A stretch of DNA of 64,000 bases, taken from Paenibacillus algorifonticola. Lineage in GTDB: Bacteria > Bacillota > Bacilli > Paenibacillales > Paenibacillaceae. Every line of letters begins with the position of its first letter. Position 1 is the stretch's first letter. Positions 42,221-50,990 of the stretch are shown here, one piece after another. The notes beneath the pieces were generated by a model. That model saw only the letters and a list, made by a program, of their open reading frames with translations, ran no database searches and was not told where the DNA came from. Location: positions 248,001 through 312,000 of the forward strand of contig NZ_LAQO01000001.1 of the NCBI RefSeq assembly GCF_000971975.1, read 5' to 3'. A program made the translations under genes and the position numbers.

Positions 42221-42505
42221 TTAGTTTACAACAAATTCGACTACAATTGTTGTCGCAGGATCGAGTGTATCACCACCAGGTATCGTAATCGCAGTGGTGG
42301 TAACGGTTGAAGTATCCGCTGTTTGAATCTGCGCATTAATATAAAGATTATAATAGGCGGGTGCAGTTGGAAAGGCTGTGGCAGCAACTCCGGCATCATT
42401 GGTGGTGGCTGTTGCAAGAATATTATATGCAACGCCGACACCTGTTCCGTCTCCAATTGTAGCAGTAAACCTTCGAGCAGCCATAAAGGGTTTTGTAATT
42501 GCCAT
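42221..42505 (-). CDS. DUF4183 spore-surface-type protein
   Basis: A 94-residue protein with MAITKPFMAARRFTATIGDG and the core APAYYNLYINAQIQTADTST, followed by a Thr/Val-rich beta end (TTTAITIPGGDTLDPATT). This is DUF4183, found in spore-forming Bacilli next to exosporium proteins. No signal peptide, as expected for proteins added in the mother cell. ATG 42505 has GGGAGGTGA. Late mother-cell expression is inferred; no convincing sigma-K promoter was read. Confidence 0.8.
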   Translation of the reverse strand: MAITKPFMAARRFTATIGDGTGVGVAYNILATATTNDAGVAATAFPTAPAYYNLYINAQIQTADTSTVTTTAITIPGGDTLDPATTIVVEFVVN

Positions 42506-43323
42506 TTATATCACCTCCCTTCTTCAATCTCTACTAGTAAATGACAGAGATAGATTAAAGGGAAGGGCGGATCATCTGATTAAACGCACATTTTATAAGG
42601 TTACTTGAGCAAAAAATTGAATGATTTCGAGAATAATAGGCGTACCTAAAAAATAGTTTGATTGTTTAGATTAATGTTCAAGGCACTGAATATTTGAGGT
42701 CACAATACTCGCGGAGCCGTTACAATATTTTCCAGCTGTGTACAAGCAACACGTTTAAAATTTTTTCTGGATAAAATAAACTTTTTACGTTCTTTTTTCT
42801 TCTCAGAGGGCAAACAATAATTGTTTTCTTTTTAAAATCTTTTTTCCGACCAGTATTAGAGTTCATCACTTTCCGTTTAGCTGTTATACGTATTTTCTTT
42901 TTTTGACGATACATTTCTTATTACGTGCATGCTTTCTTGTTACTGAAGTCATTCCATTTTTATTATGGATATTGACACTCTACAAGCTAAACATCTCCCT
43001 ATACAACAATTGTATATTATGAGATTTCTCTATTGAAGGTATAGACTTTTAACTAATAACTATATAGACGTTAATCTATTTTACTGAAAATAGGTGTCAG
43101 ACTACTTGTCTTTATATTCCTAGTCTACAACTTTATTTATTGTGAACACCATTTCAGATTACTCTGGAAAATAGACGTACTTTTTTTACCTTCCAACGTT
43201 CAAACATTCGCCTTTTCAATTGATAAATGATCATTTTTTGGCGAATCATTAGAATACCCCCTTTATTTCTGCCAAAATAAATACTGTCAACAGCGCTCAT
43301 GACGCTTTCTTCTTTTCCTTTCA
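42506..43323. other. Long AT-rich region without a convincing gene
   Basis: More than 800 bp, clearly richer in A+T than its surroundings. It holds a 64-codon Lys/Arg-rich frame (42720-42914, minus) without a ribosome site, which I do not accept as a gene. No tRNA, terminator or repeat family member was seen. The composition, next to a degraded foreign gene pair and spore-surface genes, suggests an accessory-DNA insertion point. Confidence 0.6.
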
Positions 43324-43352
43324 TTGCGACTGTAAACGCTATACATTAACAT
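43324..43352 (+). promoter_or_regulatory. Candidate promoter of the mannitol operon
   Basis: TTGCGA, 17 nt, TAACAT, about 140 nt before mtlA. Within the spacer lies TGTAAACGCTATACA, which looks like a catabolite response element but is one base too long, so CcpA control is only a possibility. Confidence 0.35.
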
Positions 43353-43489
43353 GATTATAAACCCGTTTGTTAACAGCTACATGAAAAACGGTGAAAACTT
43401 GTTGCGCGTGATGATCGCTTCGTTCATTCATATACCCGCGCCTATCGAAGCTGTTATTGCTTCGCAATTCATTGAGGAGGAGTCATGTC

Positions 43490-44935
43490 ATGAGTAGTCA
43501 AGAAGTACAACAATCGTCATCCGGCGGCGTAAAGGTAGGGGTGCAGAAATTCGGCCGGTTCCTAAGCGGAATGGTTATGCCGAATATCGGTGCATTTATT
43601 GCCTGGGGGATTATTACGACCCTGTTCATCCCGACCGGCTGGTTTCCAAATGAAGATTTGGCAACGCTTGTTGGCCCAACCATTACTTATTTGCTGCCGC
43701 TCCTGATCGGTTATACAGGTGGTAAAATGGTTCACGGCACTCGGGGCGGCGTCATCGGTGCCATGGTCACGATGGGCGTTATTCTCGGATCGGACATTAC
43801 CATGTTCCTTGGAGCCATGATCGTAGGTCCGCTGGCCGCATGGATTTTGAAAAAATTTGACCAATCGCTGGAAGGCAAAATTCCCTCTGGCTTCGAAATG
43901 CTTATCAACAACTTTTCTTCCGGCATCATTGGCGCGGCGCTCTCTATTGGGGCATACAAAGGTGTTGGCCCGCTCGTTACCGCATTCAGCAAGCTGATTT
44001 CTTCCGGCGTTGAATTTCTCATCAACCACGGCCTGCTGCCGCTGGCGAACATTTTAATTGAGCCGGGTAAAATTTTGTTCCTGAACAATGCGATTAACCA
44101 CGGTATTTTAAGTCCAATCGGGCTTGAGCAATCGCTTGCTACTGGCAAATCCATTATGTTCATGCTGGAGTCGAATCCAGGTCCTGGTCTTGGTATTTTG
44201 CTCGCTTATTGGCTGTTTGGCAAAGGCGCAGCGAAAGGCTCTGCTCCAGGCGCTATCATCATTCAGTTTTTCGGTGGTATTCACGAAATTTATTTCCCGT
44301 ACGTCCTGATGAATCCGCGCCTCATTCTTGCGGTTATCGGCGGCGGCATGGCTGGTACGTTCACCTTCTCCCTGCTGGGCGCAGGCCTTACAGCCGCTCC
44401 TTCACCAGGAAGTATTCTCGCTTATTTTGCCCTTGTGCCTAAAGACGGCTACTTTGCTATGATTAGCGGCGTTGTCGTTGCGGCGGCGGTATCATTCGTA
44501 ATCGGTGCGCTTCTGCTGAAAACAAGCAAAAACGCTCAAGGCGATATTGAGGAAGCAACGACTAAAATGCAAGATATGAAAGCCTCGTCCAAAGGAGCTG
44601 AAACGGCTGGTGCTCAAGCTGTCACAGCTTCCGCAGCCGCTAACACGGTGAAATCGAAAGACGATGTGAACAAAATTATTTTTGCCTGCGACGCTGGAAT
44701 GGGCTCTAGTGCAATGGGCGCTTCCATTATGAAAAAGAAAGTCAAAGCAGCTGGTCTTTCTATACAGGTGACCAACACGGCGATTAACGATCTCCCTTCC
44801 GATGCGGATATCGTCATTACCCATAAATCGCTGACTGAACGGGCGCGCCTCAAAGTTCCTGGAGCTGAGCACATCTCCATTGAAGATTTCTTGAAGAGCC
44901 CCGAGTATGATGCTTTGATCAAAAGATTAAGCTAA
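43490..44935 (+). CDS. mtlA: PTS mannitol-specific EIICB component
   Basis: A 481-residue permease-phosphotransferase. Residues 15-345 are the EIIC channel (FGRFLSGMVMPNIGAFIAWG, LESNPGPGLGILLAYW, GGIHEIYFPYVLMNPRL); a flexible linker follows; residues 395-481 are EIIB with active Cys400 in IFACDAGMGSSAMGA. It imports mannitol as mannitol-1-phosphate; the EIIA domain is not fused but encoded by mtlF downstream. ATG 43490 has GAGGAGG upstream. First gene of mtlA-mtlR-mtlF-mtlD-ptsI-ptsH. Confidence 0.96.
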   Translation: MSSQEVQQSSSGGVKVGVQKFGRFLSGMVMPNIGAFIAWGIITTLFIPTGWFPNEDLATLVGPTITYLLPLLIGYTGGKMVHGTRGGVIGAMVTMGVILGSDITMFLGAMIVGPLAAWILKKFDQSLEGKIPSGFEMLINNFSSGIIGAALSIGAYKGVGPLVTAFSKLISSGVEFLINHGLLPLANILIEPGKILFLNNAINHGILSPIGLEQSLATGKSIMFMLESNPGPGLGILLAYWLFGKGAAKGSAPGAIIIQFFGGIHEIYFPYVLMNPRLILAVIGGGMAGTFTFSLLGAGLTAAPSPGSILAYFALVPKDGYFAMISGVVVAAAVSFVIGALLLKTSKNAQGDIEEATTKMQDMKASSKGAETAGAQAVTASAAANTVKSKDDVNKIIFACDAGMGSSAMGASIMKKKVKAAGLSIQVTNTAINDLPSDADIVITHKSLTERARLKVPGAEHISIEDFLKSPEYDALIKRLS

Positions 44936-45036
44936 GCGTAAACGGCTGAAGCTGCCCTTTGGCGGCAAAGCTGCCGTTTCGAGGGTGAAATATAAGTCCA
45001 TTTATAAGTGTGAGGCTTATAAATTCTTATATTTTA
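44934..45036. repeat. Dispersed bipartite palindromic repeat, copy C
   Basis: Starts at the mtlA stop codon. GC-rich palindrome AAACGGC...GCCGTTT with inner AGCTGCC/GGCGGCAAAGCT pairing, then the AT-rich palindrome with AAATATAAG, ATTTATAAG, CTTATAAAT and CTTATATTT in order. Same order and orientation relative to the plus strand as copies A and B, although the flanking genes here run the other way. Confidence 0.78.
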
Positions 45037-45060
45037 AACGAAGCAAGCCTAGACTTTGCG

Positions 45061-45091
45061 CTTAACGCTGACATTTAATGTCGGCGTTAAG
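45061..45091 (+). promoter_or_regulatory. Strong hairpin between mtlA and mtlR
   Basis: A 14-bp stem CTTAACGCTGACAT / ATGTCGGCGTTAAG with one G-U pair and a 3-nt loop, about 20 nt before mtlR. No T-run follows. Could be a processing or partial termination site that lowers mtlR relative to mtlA, or an operator. Confidence 0.5.
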
Positions 45092-45119
45092 TCCATTTCC
45101 CGGATAAGGATGATCTCCT

Positions 45120-47198
45120 ATCAAAGTATCGACGAGACAGCGACGTATTGTAGAGCTGCTTCTGGAGCAGCGGGATGAAATAACAGCGGCCGATATTGCC
45201 GCTGAGGTAGGGGCAAGCACCCGAACGATTCACCGCGAGCTGAGTGACATTGAGCTTGTGCTAGCTGCCAATCATATCAAGCTGCATAAGCGTTCCGGAA
45301 TCGGGATCAAAATTGAAGCGGACAGCGAGAGACTGGAGCGTTTTAAGCAAGCGCTTGAGCATGCGGATCTGTTTGAATATTCAGCTGAGGAACGCAAGGC
45401 GCTTATATTGTGCAGGCTGCTTAAGCATACCGAGCCGATCAAACAATTTTCGCTCTCCCACCAGCTGCGCGTTACGATGCCAACGATTAGCCATGATCTT
45501 GACGAGCTGGAGCAAATGATTCGCGATCACGGGCTGACACTCGTGCGCAGGCGCGGCTACGGCGTAGAAATAAGCGGACCAGAGCCAGCAAAAAGGCTGT
45601 TTATTGCTTGGCTCGCGCAAACTCATCTGGACGAATCCGACCTGTTCGGCCAAGCCCAGGAAGCCGTCGCCTTGCATCCTTTATCGAAAGAGCTGCTGGC
45701 GATGGTTGGCAGGAAGCATTTTTTCTCCCTGGAGCAGGCGTTTTGGAAGCTGGAGGATGGCTGGCAGCTGCAATTATCAGAAAAAGAGCATTTAAATCTG
45801 CTCATTCGGCTTGCTGTCACGATGACGCGAATTCAGGAAGGCCATTTGGTTCCACCGCATGTGAACGGAGCTCTGCCCTCCTACTCAGCGAGAGGGGGAA
45901 GCAAAGCCGAGGAACTGCTGCGCATGCTTGCAATGGACCTGCCTTCTGAGGAAGTCCGCTATATCGCCAAGCTGCTAAAAGCTACCGATTCGACTGAAGA
46001 AGATGGACTGCTGCTCGCCCAAGGAGATTGGACGCTCAGTGCAAGTGTAACGAAGCTGATCGCTTTTATGGAGGAGCAGCTCGGCGAGCCTTTTACTGAG
46101 GACCGTTCACTTAGAGAAGGTCTGCAGCAGCATATGCTCCCTGCTTTTCGCAGAATCGAGGAAGGCAGCATGATTCGCAATCCGCTGCTCGCGCAAATTA
46201 AGAAAGATTATGAATTGCTGTTTACCCTTATTCGCAAAGGCGTTAATGCTATTGTAAGCACAATTGAAGTGCCTGATGAGGAAATTGGCTATATGGTCAT
46301 GCATTTTGGCGCCTCCATGGAACGGCTCAAGCAGTTTCCGCGAAAAGTTAGAGCGGTGCTTGTCTGCACCAGCGGTATCGGTTCGTCAAAGCTGCTTGCC
46401 GTTAGAATTAGCAAGGAGCTGCCGCAAATTGAGCTGATTGGCAATCGGTCTTGGTACGAAGCGGCTCGCATGCCGGAGCAGCAATACGATCTTATTATTT
46501 CGACGGTTGATTTGCCGATAGCTGCCGAGCGTTATATTAAGCTAAGTCCCCTGCTGCTGGAGGCGGAAGTAGAACGGCTGCGGTCCTTTATTCAAAATAT
46601 TACGCTCAAGCATGCTCCCTCGCCCAATACGCCGGAAACGAGCAGCCACTCGCCGCTGGAGCGGTTAATGCAGTTAAAAATGTACGCCTCTGATGCGGTT
46701 ATGCTGCTGGAAACCTTTCAGGTTTATACGATGCCGGAACGGCCTGGCCTGCCTCGAGACGATTTAACGGACGTCACCGAGGAGCTTATTGAAAGCATTC
46801 GGCACTTGCATGCGGTGACCGACGAGCAGAAGGTCGTTCACCTGCTGTTGACACGGGAGCAGCATGGCAGCCAGGTTATTCCGGACACGGAGCTGGCGTT
46901 GTTCCATACCCGCTCTGATGCGATTGCCTTTCCTGTGCTCAGCCTATTTCGATTTAATGAGCCGCTGCCATTTGGAGACAGCAGCGCTGCTCCAGTGAAG
47001 CAGATTTTAATGATGCTTGGCCCTGCCGAGCTTCGTCGTACCGCTCTGGAGATTTTGAGCGAGGTGAGCGCGATGCTGCTGATGACGGAGCTGACAGAGC
47101 TGCTCAAGCACGGCAGCGCAGCGGAAATTCAAGCATTTATTTCCTTTCACCTAGAGAAAGAAATCAAATTCAAACTGGATTGGAGAAATGAGCCATGA
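45120..47198 (+). CDS. mtlR: Mannitol operon activator MtlR, start codon damaged or unusual
   Basis: A PTS-regulated activator of about 692 residues: helix-turn-helix (STRQRRIVELLLEQ, ASTRTIHRELSDIE, about residues 4-45), two PRD domains, an EIIB-like domain with Cys416 in VLVCTSGIGSSK, and an EIIA-like end. PTS phosphorylation of the PRD, EIIB and EIIA parts reports sugar state. The DNA-binding part is open back to 45114, but no ATG, GTG or TTG occurs in frame before 45258, which is inside the HTH region. ATG 45110 is one base out of frame (ATGATCTCC then an extra T). Either ATC is used at 45120 with AAGGA upstream, or there is a one-base insertion or sequence error. Confidence 0.85.
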   Translation: MKVSTRQRRIVELLLEQRDEITAADIAAEVGASTRTIHRELSDIELVLAANHIKLHKRSGIGIKIEADSERLERFKQALEHADLFEYSAEERKALILCRLLKHTEPIKQFSLSHQLRVTMPTISHDLDELEQMIRDHGLTLVRRRGYGVEISGPEPAKRLFIAWLAQTHLDESDLFGQAQEAVALHPLSKELLAMVGRKHFFSLEQAFWKLEDGWQLQLSEKEHLNLLIRLAVTMTRIQEGHLVPPHVNGALPSYSARGGSKAEELLRMLAMDLPSEEVRYIAKLLKATDSTEEDGLLLAQGDWTLSASVTKLIAFMEEQLGEPFTEDRSLREGLQQHMLPAFRRIEEGSMIRNPLLAQIKKDYELLFTLIRKGVNAIVSTIEVPDEEIGYMVMHFGASMERLKQFPRKVRAVLVCTSGIGSSKLLAVRISKELPQIELIGNRSWYEAARMPEQQYDLIISTVDLPIAAERYIKLSPLLLEAEVERLRSFIQNITLKHAPSPNTPETSSHSPLERLMQLKMYASDAVMLLETFQVYTMPERPGLPRDDLTDVTEELIESIRHLHAVTDEQKVVHLLLTREQHGSQVIPDTELALFHTRSDAIAFPVLSLFRFNEPLPFGDSSAAPVKQILMMLGPAELRRTALEILSEVSAMLLMTELTELLKHGSAAEIQAFISFHLEKEIKFKLDWRNEP

Positions 47199-47632
47199 CT
47201 ATTTTATCTACAGACAAAGTGAAATTGAACGTCCAAGTTAACGACAAATATGAAGCAATCCGCCTTGCAGGACAGCTGCTCGTTGAAGCAGGCCATGTTC
47301 CGGCGTCCTATGTTGACAAAATGATTGAGCGCGAAGAGCTGCTCTCGACTTATATTGGCGGCGGACTTGCGATGCCTCACGGCACAAATGATTCCAAAAG
47401 CCTCATCCACTCGACGGGCATGTCGATTCTAATCGTGCCTGGCGGAGTAGATTTTGGCGGCGACGAGCCAGCTAAACTCGTCATTGGCCTGGCAGCAGTC
47501 GGCGATGACCATCTGAACATTTTAACGAGCGTTGCGATGCTTGTATCCGAGGAAGACGATATGGAGCGGATTTTGAACGCCAGCTCCGAGGCCGAGCTCA
47601 TCGCTATTTTTGAGCAGGGTATGGAAGAATGA
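47195..47632 (+). CDS. mtlF: PTS mannitol-specific EIIA component
   Basis: A 145-residue EIIA with phospho-accepting His62 in GLAMPHGTN. It passes phosphate from HPr to the EIIB domain of MtlA and can also phosphorylate MtlR. The start overlaps the mtlR stop (ATGA), the end overlaps mtlD, so translation is coupled throughout. Cytoplasmic. Confidence 0.95.
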   Translation: MTILSTDKVKLNVQVNDKYEAIRLAGQLLVEAGHVPASYVDKMIEREELLSTYIGGGLAMPHGTNDSKSLIHSTGMSILIVPGGVDFGGDEPAKLVIGLAAVGDDHLNILTSVAMLVSEEDDMERILNASSEAELIAIFEQGMEE

Positions 47633-48780
47633 GGGCCGTCCATTTTGGCGCAGGCAACATCGGGCGAGGCTTTATTGGCCTCCTGCTCTCACAAGCAGGC
47701 TGCAGCGTCACTTTCGTCGATGTAAATGCCTCACTCGTCGCGCTGCTGCAGGAAAAGCAGCAATACACCGTTAAGCTTGCCAGCGAGCAAGCAGAGTCGT
47801 TCACCGTTTCGGGCGTCAATGCGATTAACGGCAATGATACGGCGCTTGTTGCCGCAGCGATTGCCGAGGCAGACCTCGTCACGACAGCAGTCGGCGTGTC
47901 AGTCCTGAGGCATATTGCCGGAGCCATCGCTGAAGGCATCACGCTTCGTCTCGCGAAGAACCCGGCGGCAGCCGCTTCTCTTTTGCCTATTATCGCCTGT
48001 GAGAATGCGATTGGCGGCAGCACGCAGCTGGGGGAGCTTGTTTATTCCCATCTGGCCGCTGAGGTTAAAGCACAGGCGGAGCAAGCTATTGCTTTTCCAG
48101 ACGCGGCCGTTGACCGCATCGTTCCGCTTCAGCAGCATGACGATCCGCTGCAAGTGACGGTTGAGCCTTTTTATGAGTGGACGGTTGACCGCTCGGCGCT
48201 GCCGCAAGGAACGCCGGAAATTCCCGGCATCCATTATGTTGACCAGCTCCAGCCCTATATCGAGCGCAAGCTGTTCACCGTCAATACCGGACATTGCGTT
48301 GCCGCTTATCATGGCTATTTGCAAGGGTATGCCACTATTCAGGAAGCGATGCAGGACGCCGCTGTCCGCAGTGAAGTCGAGGGCGCGCTTAAAGAGACGG
48401 GCGCGATGCTTGTTCGTACTTACAGCTTCTCGGAAAGCGAGCATCAAGCGTATATTGAGCAAATTTTAGAGCGTTTTATTAATCCTTATTTGACGGATGA
48501 AGTGGTGCGTGTCGGGCGTTCGCCGATTCGCAAGCTGTCGCCGGATGACCGTCTCGTGCGGCCCGCGCTGCTCGCCTTCGAGCTCGGACTGCCTACTGCA
48601 CATTTGACAAAAGCGATGGCCGCAGCGCTGCGCTTTGCCTATACTGAAGATCCCGAAGCTGCGGAAATTCAGGCAGCTCTCGCAAGCTCCACACTCAGCG
48701 AGGTTATTGCCCATTATACGTCGCTGCCGGCGGAACACCCGCTGCACGCGCAAATCGTAGAAGCCTACAGCAAGCTGTAA
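47629..48780 (+). CDS. mtlD: Mannitol-1-phosphate 5-dehydrogenase
   Basis: A 383-residue NAD-dependent long-chain dehydrogenase that turns mannitol-1-phosphate into fructose-6-phosphate. N-terminal Rossmann motif HFGAGNIGRGFIG, central YIERKLFTVNTGHCVAAYHG with the catalytic lysine region, and the helical C-terminal domain. Normal length. ATG overlaps the end of mtlF. Confidence 0.96.
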   Translation: MRAVHFGAGNIGRGFIGLLLSQAGCSVTFVDVNASLVALLQEKQQYTVKLASEQAESFTVSGVNAINGNDTALVAAAIAEADLVTTAVGVSVLRHIAGAIAEGITLRLAKNPAAAASLLPIIACENAIGGSTQLGELVYSHLAAEVKAQAEQAIAFPDAAVDRIVPLQQHDDPLQVTVEPFYEWTVDRSALPQGTPEIPGIHYVDQLQPYIERKLFTVNTGHCVAAYHGYLQGYATIQEAMQDAAVRSEVEGALKETGAMLVRTYSFSESEHQAYIEQILERFINPYLTDEVVRVGRSPIRKLSPDDRLVRPALLAFELGLPTAHLTKAMAAALRFAYTEDPEAAEIQAALASSTLSEVIAHYTSLPAEHPLHAQIVEAYSKL

Positions 48781-48858
48781 TCATTTTTAAAACAAACGGC
48801 TCCCGGTTCAAGTCAAGTAGCCAAGGAGTCAAAGAGTCAAGGAAAGGAATGAGGTTGC

Positions 48859-50574
48859 ATGACGGCATTAAGGAAAGGTACGGGTGCATCGCCAGGACTC
48901 GCGGCAGCTCCCGCCTACTTTATTCATCAAGACCACTATACGCCGAAAAAGCTTGAAGCCGTAAATACGACAGGGGAAATTCAACGTTTTCGCAGCGCAG
49001 TAGCCCAGGCGCAGGAAGAAATTGAAGCGATCAGAGTTTCTACGGAGCAAAAGCTTGGTGCAGATAAAGCCGAAATTTTTGAAGGCCATCTAATGATTTT
49101 GGAAGACCCTGATTTCATTGATGCTACAGAGGAAAAAATAAGCGACGAAGGCATTAACGCTGAATATGCCCTTCATGAAGTATCGACTTCCTTCATTGAA
49201 TTATTGCAAGCAATGGAGGATGAGCTGCTTCAAGGCCGAGCCGTCGATATTAAAGATGTGGCGGGCCGCATTATGAGCCATTTGCGCGGAGTGCCCCATC
49301 TCGATCTAGCGAATATGACCGAGGAATGTATTATTATTGCCGAGGATTTGACGCCTTCGGATACAGCGCAGCTCAATTTGGACGTCGTGCGCGGCTTCAT
49401 TACCGAAATCGGCAGCCGTACTTCCCATTCGGCCATTATGGCGCGAACGCTGGAAATTCCGGCAATCGTAGGCGTCGGCTCCGCCCTTCGCTCATTGCCG
49501 GCGGATGCTTTTATCGCAATGGATGCCGAAGCTGGCTCCATCATTATCAACCCGTCCGCAGACGAGCTTGCTGCCTTCCAGCAGCAAAAGCAGCAATATG
49601 ACACGTTTAAAGCCGAGCTGACCAAGCTCAAGGATCAGCCAACCTTTTCTAAGGACGGCAAGCAGGTTGAGCTCGCGGCCAACATCGGGAAGCTGGAGGA
49701 TGTACAGCGCGCGCTCGATAATGGCGCCGAAGGCATCGGCTTGTTCCGCACCGAGTTTCTTTATATGGGACGCAGCTCGCTGCCTACTGAAGAGGAGCAA
49801 TATACCAGCTACAAATATGTACTTGAAAAAATGAACGGCAAGCCCGTCGTCATCCGCACGCTCGATATTGGCGGCGACAAAGAGCTTCCTTACATGGATT
49901 TGCCGAAGGAAAGCAATCCATTCCTTGGACAGCGTGCGCTCCGGCTTTGCCTCGATCGCCAGGATATTTTCCGCACGCAGCTGCGCGCTCTGCTTCGTGC
50001 CAGCAGCCACGGCAATCTTAAAATCATGTTCCCGATGATTGCGGTCATCGAAGAGCTGCTTGAGGCGAAAAAACTACTTGCCGAAGAGCAGGCAAAGCTT
50101 GCTGACGAAGGCATTGCTGTTGCAGACCGCATTGAAGTCGGCATGATGGTTGAAATTCCGTCCGCTGCTGTGTCCGCTGATCTGTTCGCGCCAGAGGTTG
50201 ATTTTTTCAGCATCGGGACGAACGATTTGATTCAATATACGATGGCGGCGGACCGGATGAACGAGACGGTATCTTATTTGTATCAGCCATGGCATCCTTC
50301 GATTTTGCGCCTCATCAACATGGTGATCAAAGCCGCGAAGCAGGAAGGCAAATGGGTTGGCATGTGCGGGGAAATGGCTGGCGATACGACGGCCATTCCA
50401 CTGCTGCTTGGGCTTGGGCTGGATGAATTCAGCATGAGCGCTGGCGCAATTTTGCAGGCTAGACAGCTCGTTGGCGAGCTGGAGCAGGCCGAGTGGGCTG
50501 CCTACGCTGAGCAGGCGCTTCGCATTCGCAGCTATGAGCAAGTGACCGCTTTCGTCCAACAAAAACGGAAATAA
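48859..50574 (+). CDS. ptsI: PTS enzyme I (phosphoenolpyruvate-protein phosphotransferase)
   Basis: A 571-residue enzyme I. Active His190 in GSRTSHSAIMARTLEIPA; PEP-binding domain with FRTEFLYMGRSSLPTEEEQ, GGDKELPYM, and the C-terminal FSIGTNDLIQYTMAADRMN with GEMAGD. It takes phosphate from PEP and passes it to HPr. ATG 48859 has GAGGTTG. The gene follows mtlD after 78 nt and precedes the HPr gene, so the order is I then H, the reverse of the usual ptsHI. Confidence 0.95.
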   Translation: MTALRKGTGASPGLAAAPAYFIHQDHYTPKKLEAVNTTGEIQRFRSAVAQAQEEIEAIRVSTEQKLGADKAEIFEGHLMILEDPDFIDATEEKISDEGINAEYALHEVSTSFIELLQAMEDELLQGRAVDIKDVAGRIMSHLRGVPHLDLANMTEECIIIAEDLTPSDTAQLNLDVVRGFITEIGSRTSHSAIMARTLEIPAIVGVGSALRSLPADAFIAMDAEAGSIIINPSADELAAFQQQKQQYDTFKAELTKLKDQPTFSKDGKQVELAANIGKLEDVQRALDNGAEGIGLFRTEFLYMGRSSLPTEEEQYTSYKYVLEKMNGKPVVIRTLDIGGDKELPYMDLPKESNPFLGQRALRLCLDRQDIFRTQLRALLRASSHGNLKIMFPMIAVIEELLEAKKLLAEEQAKLADEGIAVADRIEVGMMVEIPSAAVSADLFAPEVDFFSIGTNDLIQYTMAADRMNETVSYLYQPWHPSILRLINMVIKAAKQEGKWVGMCGEMAGDTTAIPLLLGLGLDEFSMSAGAILQARQLVGELEQAEWAAYAEQALRIRSYEQVTAFVQQKRK

Positions 50575-50620
50575 AGATTAGCCCAATAATAAAATATATC
50601 CGAAATGGAGTGATCTCCTC

Positions 50621-50881
50621 ATGATCAGTCAAACGTTTACGATTCTTAACCCAACAGGTTTTCACGTTCGCCCGGCTAAAACATTCGTTCAGGCCGCAAG
50701 CGCATTTCCCTGCAAAATTTCCGTCCTGAACAAGGGCAAAAAAGTAAATGGGAAAAGCTCGCTCAGCATGCTGACGCTCGGTATTGCCATGAACGAGGAA
50801 GTGACGCTGGAGATCGACGGCGAGCAGGAAGCCGAAGCGATGAAGGTGCTTGGCGATTTGCTGACGCAAATTCACGAATAA
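50621..50881 (+). CDS. ptsH: Phosphocarrier protein HPr
   Basis: An 86-residue HPr with active His15 in NPTGFHVRPAKTF and the regulatory Ser46 in GKSSLSMLTLG, the HPr-kinase site that links to carbon catabolite repression in Firmicutes. ATG 50621 has GGAGTGAT. It closes the mannitol operon and is followed by a strong terminator. Confidence 0.95.
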   Translation: MISQTFTILNPTGFHVRPAKTFVQAASAFPCKISVLNKGKKVNGKSSLSMLTLGIAMNEEVTLEIDGEQEAEAMKVLGDLLTQIHE

Positions 50882-50907
50882 GCGGAATAGCGTCCAACCG
50901 TTTATTG

Positions 50908-50966
50908 AAAAAGAGAGGAGGCCGTTTGCTTAGGTTTAAGCCTAAGCAAACGGCCTCCTCTCTTTT
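50908..50966 (+). terminator. Very strong terminator at the end of the mannitol-PTS operon
   Basis: More than 20 bp of perfect stem (arms contain GAGAGGAGGCCGTTTGC and GCAAACGGCCTCCTCTC) with A-run before and T-run after, so active in both directions between convergent operons. Confidence 0.9.
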
Positions 50967-50990
50967 TTCGTTCAAGCCTGCCTCTCCCGC

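Noticed and set aside
42720-42914. 64-codon Lys/Arg-rich frame on the minus strand
   Set aside because: No ribosome binding site, AT-rich low-complexity sequence, no recognisable fold; basic content follows from A-rich codons.
43331-43345. TGTAAACGCTATACA as a catabolite response element
   Set aside because: One base longer than the cre consensus; kept only as a remark in the mtlA promoter entry.
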